This document shows, piece after piece, positions 9,264 through 17,692 of a stretch of 63,096 nt of DNA (the stretch's first letter is position 1; the number at the start of each line of letters is the position of its first letter). Below the pieces are notes generated by a model. It worked only from the letters and a program-made list of their open reading frames with translations. It was not told where the DNA came from and made no database searches. Made by a program: the position numbers and the translations under genes. This DNA is from an uncultured Prevotellaceae bacterium. GTDB taxonomy: Bacteria > Bacteroidota > Bacteroidia > Bacteroidales > Muribaculaceae. Location of the stretch: NCBI GenBank assembly GCA_900314215.1, contig OMUK01000013.1:1-63096 (forward strand). The letters run 5' to 3'.

Positions 9264-10499
9264 ATGAATACATTACTTATAGTCATCATCGCCTTTGTGC
9301 TTCTTGAGTTTGGCGTGAGCACCACGTTGTCTTACCTGAATGGCACGTGGATGTCGCATTCCATCCCCGACTTGCTGCAAGGGCTCTATGACGAGGAGAA
9401 ATACCGCAAGCAGCAGAGCTACATGCGGGCGGGCAGGCGAGTGGCAAGCTACTCGCGCTGCGTGAGTGTGGTTGCCACGCTGGCCTTGCTCATCACGGGC
9501 CTCTTTGGCTGGTACGACGACTGGTGCAAGCAGGCGGTGCAATCGCCGCTGTTGCAGCTCATCGTGTTTTTCCTGGGCTGCCAGGTGCTCGACTTGGTCT
9601 TGGACTTGCCCTTTAGCTACTACAGCACCTTTGTGGTCGAGGAGCGTTTCGGCTTCAACAAGTCAACGCGTGCCACCTTCTGGCTCGACAGCCTGAAGAG
9701 CTTCATCGTCAATTTTATCGTGACCTCGATAATTATGGGTGGCATCTTCCTGCTCTACCAGTGGCTGGGCACGTCGTTTTGGATATGGGCAAGCGTGTTT
9801 CTCGCCGCGGTCATCTTGATTATCAATTTGTTTTATTCCAACCTCATCGTGCCGCTCTTCAACAAGCAGTCGCCCCTCGAGGCTGGCGAGTTGCGCACAG
9901 CCATCGAGCAGGCCGCGGCCCGCATGCAATTCAAGATTAAAAACATATATGTAATCAACGGGTCGAAGCGCAGCACCAAGGCCAATGCCTACTTCACCGG
10001 CCTCGGGCCCAAAAAGCGCATTGTGCTCTACGACACGCTCATGGAGCAGATGACGACCGACGAAATCGTGGCTGTGCTCTCGCACGAGATAGGCCACTAC
10101 AAGCATCACGACATCATTGCCAACATGCTGCAGGCCATCGTGATGGTGGCTGTTTACCTCTTCGCATTCTCGCTGGTGGTCACCAGCCCCGAGTTGCCTG
10201 TGGCCATGGGTGGCACGGCGCCCTCCTTTGCCCTGTCGCTCTTTGCCTTCTCGCTCTTGCTCACGCCCATCGACATCATCCTTGGCCCTCTGGGCAACAT
10301 GTTCTCGCGCCGCGCCGAGTATCGCGCCGACGCCTTCGCGGCTCAGCAGGGCTACGGCGAAGCCTTGATTTCGGCCCTCAAGAAACTCTCGGTCAACTCC
10401 ATGACCAATCTCACTCCGCATCCGCTGGTGGTGTGGTTCAGGTATAGCCACCCCACACTGTATCAACGCATAGTAGCAATTAAAAAAGCAGAAAAATGA
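9264..10499 (+). CDS. M48 family membrane metalloprotease (Ste24/CAAX type)
   Basis: 411 residues with hydrophobic segments near 1-15, 60-80, 95-115, 150-200 and 295-345. The zinc site HEIGH is at about 274-278, with a downstream RRAEYRADAFA segment that supplies the third ligand glutamate. N-terminal helices plus catalytic domain give the Ste24-type topology, with cleavage at the membrane. The substrate is unknown in Bacteroidetes, which lack the eukaryotic prenylated clients. The stop overlaps the cinA start (ATGA, 10496-10499). Confidence 0.9.
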   Translation: MNTLLIVIIAFVLLEFGVSTTLSYLNGTWMSHSIPDLLQGLYDEEKYRKQQSYMRAGRRVASYSRCVSVVATLALLITGLFGWYDDWCKQAVQSPLLQLIVFFLGCQVLDLVLDLPFSYYSTFVVEERFGFNKSTRATFWLDSLKSFIVNFIVTSIIMGGIFLLYQWLGTSFWIWASVFLAAVILIINLFYSNLIVPLFNKQSPLEAGELRTAIEQAAARMQFKIKNIYVINGSKRSTKANAYFTGLGPKKRIVLYDTLMEQMTTDEIVAVLSHEIGHYKHHDIIANMLQAIVMVAVYLFAFSLVVTSPELPVAMGGTAPSFALSLFAFSLLLTPIDIILGPLGNMFSRRAEYRADAFAAQQGYGEALISALKKLSVNSMTNLTPHPLVVWFRYSHPTLYQRIVAIKKAEK

Positions 10500-11743
10500 A
10501 ATATTCCATCATCGTGATAGGCGACGAGCTCCTGATAGGGCAGGTCACCGATACCAACTCGGGCTGGATTGCCCGCCACTTCACCCCCTACGGCTGGGAC
10601 GTGAAAAGCGTGAAAGTAGTGGCCGACGACGACGGCGAGATCACGCGCGCCATCGACGAGGCCTTTGAGCAGACCGATGTGGTGCTCATGACCGGCGGCC
10701 TGGGCCCCACCAAGGACGACATCACCAAGCCCACGCTGTGCCGCTACTTCGGCGGCGAGCTGGTCTACGACGAGGCCACAGCCCGCAATGTGGAGCAGGT
10801 GGTGGCAAAGCGCCACCTCAAGCTCAACGGCTACACCCGCGCCCAGGCCATGGTGCCCAGCTCGTGCCGCGTGATACAAAACCAGGTGGGCACGGCGCCG
10901 CTCATGTGGTTTGAGCGTGAGGGCAAGACGCTGGTGTCGATGCCCGGCGTGCCCCATGAGACCAAGACCATGATGCAGCGCGAGGTGATACCCCAGCTGC
11001 TCAAGAAGTACAGCAGCGGCATCGACATCGAGTATCGCACGTTTATCGTCATCGACATCATCGAGTCGGCACTGGCCATGATGCTCGACGACTTTGAGCG
11101 CAATTTGCCCGATTACCTCCACTTGGCCTATCTGCCGCAACCCGGCATCATCAGGCTGCGCCTCTCGGGCTCCTTGCCCGACTCGGCACGCATCAATGCC
11201 GACATGGACCGCTACAGCAAGCAGCTGCACGAGCTGCTGGGCGACCACATCATCAGCGACCAGGACAAGACCCTGCCCGAGATACTGGGCGACGAGCTGC
11301 GCAAGCATCACCTCACCGTGTCGTCGGCCGAGAGCTGCACGGGCGGCAACATTGCCCACGTGATCACCCAGATTGCCGGCAGCAGCGACTACTTCCTGGG
11401 CTCCGTTGTGTCGTATGCCAACGAGGTGAAGGAAAACGTGCTCGGCGTCTCGGCTCAGGACATTGCCGTCAATGGCGTGGTGAGTGAGCCCGTGGTGAGG
11501 CAAATGGTCGACGGCGTGTGCCGCGTGATAGGCACCGACTGCGCCATGTCGACCTCGGGCATCGCAGGCCCCGGCGGCGCTGTGCCCGGCAAGCCCGTGG
11601 GCACCGTGTGGATGGCTGCCAAGTGCAACGACAAGGTGGTGGCCCAGTGCTGCCACTTGCCCGGCGACCGCAACCGCGTGATCAACCGCGCCACCACCGA
11701 AGCCCTCAAATTGCTCTACAAATTGCTGCGCGAATTGGATTAA
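10496..11743 (+). CDS. cinA: CinA, nicotinamide-nucleotide amidase/competence-damage protein
   Basis: 415 residues in two parts. Residues 1-170 are the MoCF-like domain with the MTGGLGPTKDD motif. Residues from about 265 are the CinA C-terminal amidase domain with SSAESCTGGN and GIAGPGG. In characterised homologues this protein deamidates NMN to NaMN and hydrolyses ADP-ribose, as part of pyridine nucleotide salvage. It overlaps the protease stop by 4 bases, so translation is probably coupled. nadE lies about 8 kb upstream on the same strand, but no direct link is shown. Confidence 0.93.
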   Translation: MKYSIIVIGDELLIGQVTDTNSGWIARHFTPYGWDVKSVKVVADDDGEITRAIDEAFEQTDVVLMTGGLGPTKDDITKPTLCRYFGGELVYDEATARNVEQVVAKRHLKLNGYTRAQAMVPSSCRVIQNQVGTAPLMWFEREGKTLVSMPGVPHETKTMMQREVIPQLLKKYSSGIDIEYRTFIVIDIIESALAMMLDDFERNLPDYLHLAYLPQPGIIRLRLSGSLPDSARINADMDRYSKQLHELLGDHIISDQDKTLPEILGDELRKHHLTVSSAESCTGGNIAHVITQIAGSSDYFLGSVVSYANEVKENVLGVSAQDIAVNGVVSEPVVRQMVDGVCRVIGTDCAMSTSGIAGPGGAVPGKPVGTVWMAAKCNDKVVAQCCHLPGDRNRVINRATTEALKLLYKLLRELD

Positions 11744-11756
11744 ATGTGCTTTTTAG

Positions 11757-11788
11757 TTTGGTGGTTTAAATCATTTTTACTAATTTTG
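11757..11788 (+). promoter_or_regulatory. Strong promoter (-33 TTTG, -7 TAATTTTG) of structured RNA
   Basis: TTTG at 11757-11760, a 20-base spacer and TAATTTTG at 11781-11788: a full Bacteroidetes consensus. Transcription would begin near 11793, exactly where the 5' strand of the long-range closing stem begins. Confidence 0.75.
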
Positions 11789-11791
11789 CAC

Positions 11792-12056
11792 TCGATTTCA
11801 AGGCAGGGTGCAACGACTTCCCGTTAGTCCTGTTCTGTGTGACATGATCGTTGAAACTTCGATGCCCGAGATGATGCTTAAGCTCGGGACTCAAGCGTAG
11901 GACGATATTAAATAGCCCCAATGGCAGCCCACCGGCACAGCGGCTTTCTCACCGCGCGTGGCGGTAATGACCGACAACCAAAGGCAGCGGCTCGCGCATA
12001 TTAGGCCATAGAGTATTGTGCTACTGCGAGGTAGATGTGACTGGCTTGAATATCGA
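11792..12056 (+). ncRNA. Structured RNA or long rpmB leader, unidentified
   Basis: About 265 bases without a coding frame, between a consensus promoter and rpmB. Bases 11792-11802 pair with 12045-12056 (11 bp, one bulge) and close the whole unit. Inside are stems 11811-11816/11848-11853, 11865-11870/11883-11888, 11951-11955/11961-11965 and 11991-11995/12026-12030. I find no conserved tmRNA, RNase P or SRP core. A Bacteroidales 6S-type RNA is possible, but the branching does not look rod-like. The 3' closing strand can instead pair with 12067-12073, giving two exclusive states just before rpmB. No second promoter is obvious before rpmB, so this may be an mRNA leader. Confidence 0.6.
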
Positions 12057-12095
12057 TAATCATTTTATTGATAACTGAAACAGAAAATAACAACT

Positions 12096-12353
12096 ATGTC
12101 TAAAGTTTGCGAAATCACAGGCAAGAAGGCGATCACTGGCAACAATGTGTCGCACTCTAAGAGAAGAACAAAACGTAAATTCAACGTCAATGTGCAAAAC
12201 CGCAAGTTCTATTGGGTTGAGCAAGGCATGTGGATCAGGCTCACAGTTTCGGCTGCCGGTCTGCGCTTAATCAACCGCATCGGGCTTGATGCAGCGCTCA
12301 AGAAAGCAGCTGCCGAGGGACACTTAAGTGAAATCAAAACAATCGAAAAGTAA
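12096..12353 (+). CDS. rpmB: 50S ribosomal protein L28
   Basis: 85 residues, opening [21 protein letters not shown], the family N-terminus. It binds the large subunit near the exit region and is needed for assembly. It is the first gene of a tight operon with rpmG (6-base gap) and a DUF4295 gene. Its only evident promoter is the one before the structured RNA at 11792, so expression could depend on that RNA's fold. Confidence 0.97.
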   Translation: MSKVCEITGKKAITGNNVSHSKRRTKRKFNVNVQNRKFYWVEQGMWIRLTVSAAGLRLINRIGLDAALKKAAAEGHLSEIKTIEK

Positions 12354-12359
12354 TCAATC

Positions 12360-12548
12360 ATGGCAAAGAAAGCAAAAGGCGATAGAGTGCAAGTGATTCT
12401 CGAATGCACCGAGCAGAAGGCCAGCGGCGTGCCAGGTATCTCGCGCTACGTTACTACCAAAAACCGCAAGAACACAACTGAGCGTCTGGAGTTGAAGAAA
12501 TACAACCCATATCTCAAGCGTTACACTATTCACAAAGAAATCAAATAA
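12360..12548 (+). CDS. rpmG: 50S ribosomal protein L33
   Basis: 62 residues, [20 protein letters not shown] at the N-terminus and [15 protein letters not shown] at the C-terminus, as in L33. It is of the form without the CxxC zinc pairs seen in some bacteria; only one cysteine is present. This is middle gene of the L28-L33-DUF4295 operon. Confidence 0.97.
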   Translation: MAKKAKGDRVQVILECTEQKASGVPGISRYVTTKNRKNTTERLELKKYNPYLKRYTIHKEIK

Positions 12549-12563
12549 AAAACTTTTTGATAT

Positions 12564-12713
12564 ATGGCAAAAAAAGTAGTTGCTACCCTTCAAACTGGTG
12601 AAGGCCGCACATTCAGCAAAGTAATCAAGATGGTGCGTTCACCCAAGACAGGTGCTTACGTATTTGAGGAGCGCATGGTTCCTAACGACAAAGTGCAGGA
12701 AGCTCTTAAATAA
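12564..12713 (+). CDS. DUF4295 small basic protein
   Basis: A 49-residue basic protein starting MAKKVVATLQTGEGR and ending NDKVQEALK. DUF4295 proteins are found almost only in Bacteroidetes, in exactly this place after rpmG, which suggests a ribosome-associated role; that role has not been shown to my knowledge. The gap to rpmG is 15 bases, and a terminator follows after 31 bases. Confidence 0.9.
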   Translation: MAKKVVATLQTGEGRTFSKVIKMVRSPKTGAYVFEERMVPNDKVQEALK

Positions 12714-12744
12714 AAGATAGAAAATATCTAAATTCCTATATTTC

Positions 12745-12780
12745 AAGCCTTGAGTATTGCTCTCAGGGCTTTTTTATTTT
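12745..12780 (+). terminator. Intrinsic terminator of the L28-L33 operon
   Basis: 10-bp stem (12745-12754 with 12762-12771, one G-T pair), a 7-base loop, then a T-rich tail. Confidence 0.85.
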
Positions 12781-12832
12781 ACCCTTGCCGAAATCGGTGG
12801 GCGATACCGTGCCAAATGTAGATACTTTTTAC

Positions 12833-12840
12833 TACCTTTG
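12833..12840 (+). promoter_or_regulatory. -7 box (TACCTTTG) of the exonuclease operon
   Basis: TAnnTTTG match 24 bases before ATG 12865. It places the transcription start near 12846, just before the alternative TTG at 12853, and so favours the ATG. Confidence 0.6.
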
Positions 12841-12864
12841 TGGTAACGAAAATTGTTTTTAGCA

Positions 12865-13503
12865 ATGCTCAAGATAGCAATTGACAAACACCTCATCAAC
12901 GACATGAAGCTTGTGAGGTTTCCCGGAGAAATCTACGTGATCGACTCTATGATGCATGTGAATGCCGCTGTCAACGTGCTGCGTCACGCTTCCCTGGTGG
13001 GTTTTGACACCGAGACGCGTCCGTCGTTCAAGAAGGGCGTGCATCACAAGATGGCTCTCATTCAGCTCTCCACAGCCACCGAGTGCTTCCTGTTCAGGAT
13101 CAACCGCATCGGGGTGCCCGCCAAGCTCGCCGAGTATCTTGCCGACGCCTCGTGCCACAAGGTGGGACTCTCGGTGCACGACGACTTCAATGGCTTGAGC
13201 CATGTGTCGCAGTGCAAGCCAGCTGGATTTGACGACATTCAAAACATCGTGGGCAATTACGGCATCACCGACATTGGCCTGCAGAAGATCTACGCCATTC
13301 TCTTCCAGCAGAAGATAAGCAAGGGCCAGCAGCTGTCGAATTGGGAGGCCGACGTGCTCTCGCCTGCACAGCAGCAATACGCTGCCATCGACGCCTGGGC
13401 CTGCATCAATATCTACAATTACCTCACGAGCGGCAACTTCCACCCCGAGCAGTCGCCTTATATCGTGCCCGAGGTGCCCGTAGAAAACAACGAAGAAAAA
13501 TGA
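12865..13503 (+). CDS. RNase D-like 3'-5' exonuclease domain protein
   Basis: 212 residues forming a single DEDD-type exonuclease fold. Motif I is GFDTETRPSF (Asp and Glu), the middle aspartate is in SVHDDFNGL, and motif III is QQQYAAIDAWACINIY with the YxxxD pattern. It has no HRDC domain, so it is shorter than RNase D. Such stand-alone proteins probably trim RNA 3' ends, perhaps of tRNAs; the substrate is not known. ATG 12865 is preferred over TTG 12853. The stop overlaps the next start (ATGA). Confidence 0.85.
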   Translation: MLKIAIDKHLINDMKLVRFPGEIYVIDSMMHVNAAVNVLRHASLVGFDTETRPSFKKGVHHKMALIQLSTATECFLFRINRIGVPAKLAEYLADASCHKVGLSVHDDFNGLSHVSQCKPAGFDDIQNIVGNYGITDIGLQKIYAILFQQKISKGQQLSNWEADVLSPAQQQYAAIDAWACINIYNYLTSGNFHPEQSPYIVPEVPVENNEEK

Positions 13504-13772
13504 ACAAACCTCGCCTTTCCACCATTATCCCAGTGCTCATGCTCATCTATCTCATCGTGATGGGCTACATGGGCCTCGACAGCCTGAGGGCCGGCCGCTA
13601 CTTCTACTATTTTGCCACCATCATCATCGGCCTGGCCCTCATCGCCATCCTCTACTATCGCCTGCGCAAGAAGGAGAAAGCCCGCGACCGGCAGCGCGAC
13701 GAGGCCGAGCACGGCTACTATCCCAACGAGGAAATCCCGAGGAAATCTCGTAATCATCAAGAAAAAAACTAA
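13500..13772 (+). CDS. Small two-helix membrane protein
   Basis: 90 residues with two hydrophobic helices (about 8-27 and 35-55), followed by a highly charged cytoplasmic tail rich in Arg, Lys and Glu. It starts at the ATG that overlaps the exonuclease stop by 4 bases, so the two are translationally coupled. I do not recognise the family. A membrane anchor or partner for the exonuclease is an inference from coupling alone. Confidence 0.7.
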   Translation: MNKPRLSTIIPVLMLIYLIVMGYMGLDSLRAGRYFYYFATIIIGLALIAILYYRLRKKEKARDRQRDEAEHGYYPNEEIPRKSRNHQEKN

Positions 13773-14176
13773 TCGAGCCATCCGCATCGCGCGTGTCGTT
13801 GCCTCACCCCATCAGTAAAATTGAGCCCCGCATTTTTTTTAGTAATTGAAGTTTCTCCCGCATGTGGAATTTTTGCGTGAGAATGCTTTGGCAGGTTGCG
13901 GCTCTAGCGATCGTTCACTTTGCAGGAAATAATTTCGATTTTTTTCAACATTGACTACTACAGCGCAACAAAGTACAAATACATACCTGTAGGGGCCGAT
14001 CTTGTGTCGGCCCACGGAACAAGGTTCCATCCTATTAATAATCAATAAAATAGGATGTGATATGGTTGCTGGCTGGCAAAGCTCCGGTCCATAGTAGTCG
14101 TTTTTACCATGGTGGCTACTTCGCCAATGCATCTCCCATAATAGGGATTGTTGCCGCTGATGGCAGGGGCTTCTTG
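13773..14176. other. Convergent intergenic region with REP-like repeat
   Basis: 404 bases between convergent genes. It contains repeat copy A (13985-14057). I see no coding frame with support. The open frame on the minus strand (13839-14240) runs across the repeat and into the permease gene and is not credible. Confidence 0.6.
13985..14057 (+). repeat. REP-like repeat, copy A (GTAG plus palindrome)
   Basis: GTAG (13989-13992) is followed by a GC palindrome with arms 13993-13999 and 14007-14013 and the loop TCTTGTG. A second, AT-rich inverted pair follows: 14028-14036 with 14049-14057, 9 bp perfect. The first ~50 bases match copy C at 46181 closely. GTAG directly before an imperfect palindrome is the form of REP elements handled by IS200-like RAYT transposases. 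Confidence 0.75.
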
Positions 14177-15439
14177 CTAACGGGAGGCGCGCTTGTAGAG
14201 CACCACGGCGATGATGCTGTAGAGTATATTGGGTATCCACATGGCTACGCGGGGCGAGGTGTAGCCGCTCACGGCAAACGTCTGTGTCACTTGCATGAAG
14301 AGAATGTAGGAGAAACTGAGTGCCAGGCCTATACCTATGTTGAGCCCGATGCCGCCGCGCACCTTGCGCGACGAGAGCGACATGCCTATGATGGTGAGGA
14401 TAAATGCCGCGGCGCTCATGGCGTAGCGCCGCTCATATTCGATTTCAAATTGCTGTATGTTTGCGGCTCCGCGCTTCTTCTGCGAGTCGATGTAGGCTTT
14501 CAGTTCGGGCGAGGTGAGCATCTCCTGGTCGTTTTTGGCAATCAAGAAGTCCTTGGGGTTGATGTTGAGGGCGGTGTCGAGGTTGTCGCCGCGCTTCATG
14601 GTCTCCTTCAGGCCGTCGAAGTGGCGCATCTCGTAATCTCTGAGTTTCCAGCGGCCCAGTGTGTCGTAGGCGGCATCGTTGGCCGTGAGGCGCGACACCA
14701 TGGCGTTGCCCTTGAATTCCTCGACCGAGATGCGCGAGCCATGCTTGGTGATGTTGTCGTAGCGGGCCATGTGCATCATCACGCCCTTGCGCACCTGCAG
14801 CTGTATGTTGTCGCCATAGTCCACGCGCTTGTTTTTCACCCATTGGTTGGTGTATTCTATGCGTTTCACATTGGCTGGCGGTATCACGTAGAGCGAGAGA
14901 TAGAGCATGCCGGCGGTAATCACGGCTGCCGAGAATAGGTAGGGCATCGTGAGGCGGCCAAAGCTCACGCCGGCCGAGAGTATGGCCGTGATCTCGCTGC
15001 GGTCGGCCAGTCGCGAGGTGAAAAAGATGACGGCGATGAACACAAACAGGGGAGCAAACTGTGCTGCGATGTAGGGCAGAAAGTTCATGAAGTACTTGAA
15101 TATGGTCTCCTTGAGCGGGGCCGTGAGTATGGCATCGAGCTTCTCGTTGATGTCAAACATGATCACGATGGCCATCACCAGCACGATGATGAAGATGAAG
15201 GTGCCCAGAAATTGCTTGATGATGAAGGTGTCGAGGTGCTTCACCAGGCGCTTGTGGGGCTTCTTTTCCTTGGCTACGGGGGCGTTGGCGGCCTGCTCGG
15301 TCGCGGTGGCGCCCGCGGTCTGCTCGGGCTGGGGCGCGGCCTCCTGCGGGCTGGCAACCTGTGGCTGCTCGGGGCTTGTGGCCTTGTGCTCGCTGGGTGT
15401 TGCCTGCTTAGTGTGCAATATGTTGTGCAATGTCTTCAA
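14177..15439 (-). CDS. LptF/LptG-family permease with N-terminal low-complexity extension
   Basis: 420 residues. From about residue 62 the protein is a YjgP/YjgQ permease: three helices, a large periplasmic domain (about 185-330) and three C-terminal helices. LptF/G with LptB extract lipopolysaccharide from the inner membrane for transport outward. Residues ~11-60 are unusual: a stretch of Ala, Gln, Pro, Glu and Thr absent from typical members. A later GTG start would remove it, but ATG 15439 lies only 13 bases after tgt, which supports the long form. F versus G cannot be decided here. Confidence 0.88.
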   Translation of the reverse strand: MKTLHNILHTKQATPSEHKATSPEQPQVASPQEAAPQPEQTAGATATEQAANAPVAKEKKPHKRLVKHLDTFIIKQFLGTFIFIIVLVMAIVIMFDINEKLDAILTAPLKETIFKYFMNFLPYIAAQFAPLFVFIAVIFFTSRLADRSEITAILSAGVSFGRLTMPYLFSAAVITAGMLYLSLYVIPPANVKRIEYTNQWVKNKRVDYGDNIQLQVRKGVMMHMARYDNITKHGSRISVEEFKGNAMVSRLTANDAAYDTLGRWKLRDYEMRHFDGLKETMKRGDNLDTALNINPKDFLIAKNDQEMLTSPELKAYIDSQKKRGAANIQQFEIEYERRYAMSAAAFILTIIGMSLSSRKVRGGIGLNIGIGLALSFSYILFMQVTQTFAVSGYTSPRVAMWIPNILYSIIAVVLYKRASR

Positions 15440-15452
15440 TTCTAAATCTCAC

Positions 15453-16583
15453 TTATAATCGGCGGCTCACATTTTCTACCATGGTGGTCTTCCACGACTT
15501 GAAGTCGCCGGCGATGATGTGCTTGCGGGCCTCGCCCACGAGCCACAGGTAGAAGGCCAGGTTGTGGATGCTGGCAATCTGCAAGGCGAGGATTTCCTGG
15601 GCGATGAATAGGTGCCGCAAGTAGGCCTTGGAATACTCGCGATCGACCACCGAGGCGCCATCCTCCTGGATGGGGCTGAAGTCGTCGGCCCACTTCTTGT
15701 TGCGCATGTTCATCGTGCCATGCTGGGTGAAGAGCATGCCGTTGCGGCCGTTGCGGGTGGGCATCACGCAGTCCATCATGTCGACGCCGCGGTCGATGGC
15801 CTCGAGTATATTGGCAGGCGTGCCCACGCCCATCAGGTAGCGGGGCTTGTCGGCGGGCAGTATCTCGTTCACCACCTCAATCATGTCGTACATCACCTCG
15901 GTGGGCTCGCCCACGGCCAGGCCGCCTATGGCGTTGCCGTCGGCTCCCAGGTCGGCCACAAATTTTGCGCTGTCTTGCCGCAGGTCCTTGTAGGTGCAGC
16001 CTTGCACGATGGGGAAGAACGACTGGCTGTGGCCGTAGCGCGGCTCAGTCTCGTTGAAGTGCTTCCATCCCCTCATGAGCCAGCGCTGGGTGAGGCGCAG
16101 CGACTTCTCGGCATAGTCGCGCTCCGACTTGCCCGGGGGGCACTCGTCGAGGGCCATCATGATGTCGCTGCCTATCGAGCGCTGTATGTCGACCACCTTC
16201 TCGGGCGTGAACAGGTGCTTAGAGCCGTCGATGTGGCTGCGGAAGTACACACCCTCGTCCTTGAGCTTGCGGTTGGCTGCCAGCGAGAACACTTGGAAGC
16301 CGCCGCTGTCGGTCAAGATGGGGCGGTCCCAGCCGTTGAACTTGTGGAGGCCTCCGGCGCGCTCAATGATGTCCATGCCGGGGCGCAGATACAGGTGATA
16401 GGTGTTGCCCAGTATGATTTGAGCCTTGATGTCGTCGCGCAGCTCGCTCATGTGCACAGCCTTCACCGCTCCCACGGTGCCCACAGGCATGAAGATGGGA
16501 GTTTCGATTTGTCCATGATCGGTGGTAATGAGACCCGCGCGGGCCCGCGTGTCGGCGTTAGTCGCTATGACCTCGTAGTTCAT
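15453..16583 (-). CDS. tgt: Queuine tRNA-ribosyltransferase
   Basis: 376 residues. The enzyme exchanges guanine-34 for the queuosine precursor in GUN-anticodon tRNAs. Visible motifs are LTDSGGFQVFSL with the catalytic aspartate, GGLAVGEP, DCVMPTRNGRNG with the nucleophilic aspartate, and YSKAYLRHLF. The zinc site is altered relative to E. coli: only one nearby cysteine (DCVMPTR) stands out in the C-terminal half, while the usual CxCxxC pattern is not evident. It is the first gene of a two-gene operon with the LptF/G permease. Confidence 0.94.
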   Translation of the reverse strand: MNYEVIATNADTRARAGLITTDHGQIETPIFMPVGTVGAVKAVHMSELRDDIKAQIILGNTYHLYLRPGMDIIERAGGLHKFNGWDRPILTDSGGFQVFSLAANRKLKDEGVYFRSHIDGSKHLFTPEKVVDIQRSIGSDIMMALDECPPGKSERDYAEKSLRLTQRWLMRGWKHFNETEPRYGHSQSFFPIVQGCTYKDLRQDSAKFVADLGADGNAIGGLAVGEPTEVMYDMIEVVNEILPADKPRYLMGVGTPANILEAIDRGVDMMDCVMPTRNGRNGMLFTQHGTMNMRNKKWADDFSPIQEDGASVVDREYSKAYLRHLFIAQEILALQIASIHNLAFYLWLVGEARKHIIAGDFKSWKTTMVENVSRRL

Positions 16584-16607
16584 CTTGTCTCTCTATATAT
16601 TTAGTTG

Positions 16608-16615
16608 CAAAATTA
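16608..16615 (-). promoter_or_regulatory. tgt -7 box (TAATTTTG, minus strand)
   Basis: Exact TAnnTTTG on the minus strand, 25 bases before the tgt ATG. It is divergent from the ftsY box at 16657-16664, so both operons are controlled from a 106-base interval. Confidence 0.65.
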
Positions 16616-16656
16616 CTATAATATTTGAAATCCCGCAAAAATTGGCATAAATTTGC

Positions 16657-16664
16657 TATCTTTG
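16657..16664 (+). promoter_or_regulatory. ftsY -7 box (TATCTTTG)
   Basis: TAnnTTTG match 26 bases before the ftsY ATG, with transcription expected near 16670. Confidence 0.65.
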
Positions 16665-16689
16665 CACAAAATTCAAAAGGCATTCTACA

Positions 16690-17685
16690 ATGGGATTTTT
16701 CAACAAATTTTTCTCAAAGGAAAAGAAGGAGACGCTCGACAACGGCCTGGACAAAACGCGCGAGGGCATGTTCAGCAAGCTCAAGCATGCGATAGCCGGC
16801 AAGTCAAAAATCGACGATGATGTGCTCGATGAGCTCGAGGAGGTGTTTGTCACCAGCGATGTGGGCGTGGAGACCACGCTCAAAATCATCGACCGCATCC
16901 AGGCGCGCGTGGCACGCGACCACTATGTGGGCACGAGCGAGCTCAACAACTTGCTGTGCGACGAGATCACCAAGTTGCTGGCCGACAACAACAACGCCGA
17001 CATGGACGACTTCACCGTGCCTGCCGACAAGAAGCCCTATGTGATCATGGTCGTCGGCGTGAACGGCGTGGGCAAGACCACCACGATTGGCAAACTCGCC
17101 TATCAGTTTAAGAAGGCGGGCAACAAGGTGGTGCTGGGCGCAGCCGACACCTTCCGTGCCGCTGCCGACGAGCAGCTCGACATATGGGGGCAGCGTGTGG
17201 GCGTGCCCGTGATACACCACGACCACTACGAGACCGACGAGAAGAAAGACCCCAACAAGCATCCCGACCCCGCCGCTGTGGCCTATAAGGCTGTGGCCAA
17301 GGCCAAGGAGGAGAATGCCGATGTGGTGATCGTCGACACCGCCGGCCGCTTGCACAACAACGTGAACCTCATGAACCAGCTCACCAAGATGAAGAATGTG
17401 ATGAAGAAGGTGCTGCCCGACGCTCCCCACGAGATCCTGCTCGTGATCGACGGCTCTACGGGTCAGAATGCCTTTGAGCAGGCCAAGCAGTTTGTGGCTG
17501 CCACCGAGGTCAACGCCCTGGCGGTGACCAAGCTCGACGGCACGGCCAAGGGCGGCGTGGTCATCGGCATCAGCGACCAGTTCCAAATTCCGGTGAAATA
17601 CATCGGGCTGGGCGAGGGCATCGACGACCTGCAGATTTTCCGCAAGGATGAGTTTGTGAAATCTCTCTTCGGCAAGAAAGACTAA
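16690..17685 (+). CDS. ftsY: Signal recognition particle receptor FtsY
   Basis: 331 residues. FtsY docks ribosome-SRP complexes at the membrane for co-translational insertion. It has a short N domain, then the G domain with P-loop GVNGVGKTTTIGK near 123, DTFRAAADEQL, DTAGRLHNN and TKLDGTAKGG, and the C-terminal GLGEGIDDLQ. The acidic A domain of E. coli FtsY is missing, as is common in Bacteroidetes. rimO follows after 7 bases. Confidence 0.96.
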   Translation: MGFFNKFFSKEKKETLDNGLDKTREGMFSKLKHAIAGKSKIDDDVLDELEEVFVTSDVGVETTLKIIDRIQARVARDHYVGTSELNNLLCDEITKLLADNNNADMDDFTVPADKKPYVIMVVGVNGVGKTTTIGKLAYQFKKAGNKVVLGAADTFRAAADEQLDIWGQRVGVPVIHHDHYETDEKKDPNKHPDPAAVAYKAVAKAKEENADVVIVDTAGRLHNNVNLMNQLTKMKNVMKKVLPDAPHEILLVIDGSTGQNAFEQAKQFVAATEVNALAVTKLDGTAKGGVVIGISDQFQIPVKYIGLGEGIDDLQIFRKDEFVKSLFGKKD

Positions 17686-17692
17686 GACTGCA

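Noticed and set aside
11792..12056. tmRNA, RNase P RNA or SRP RNA at the pre-rpmB locus
   Set aside because: It has no tRNA-like T-loop end, no conserved RNase P core sequences and no SRP apical loop sequence. The class is left open.
13839..14240. 133-codon minus frame across repeat copy A
   Set aside because: It is composed of repeat and intergenic sequence and overlaps the permease gene.
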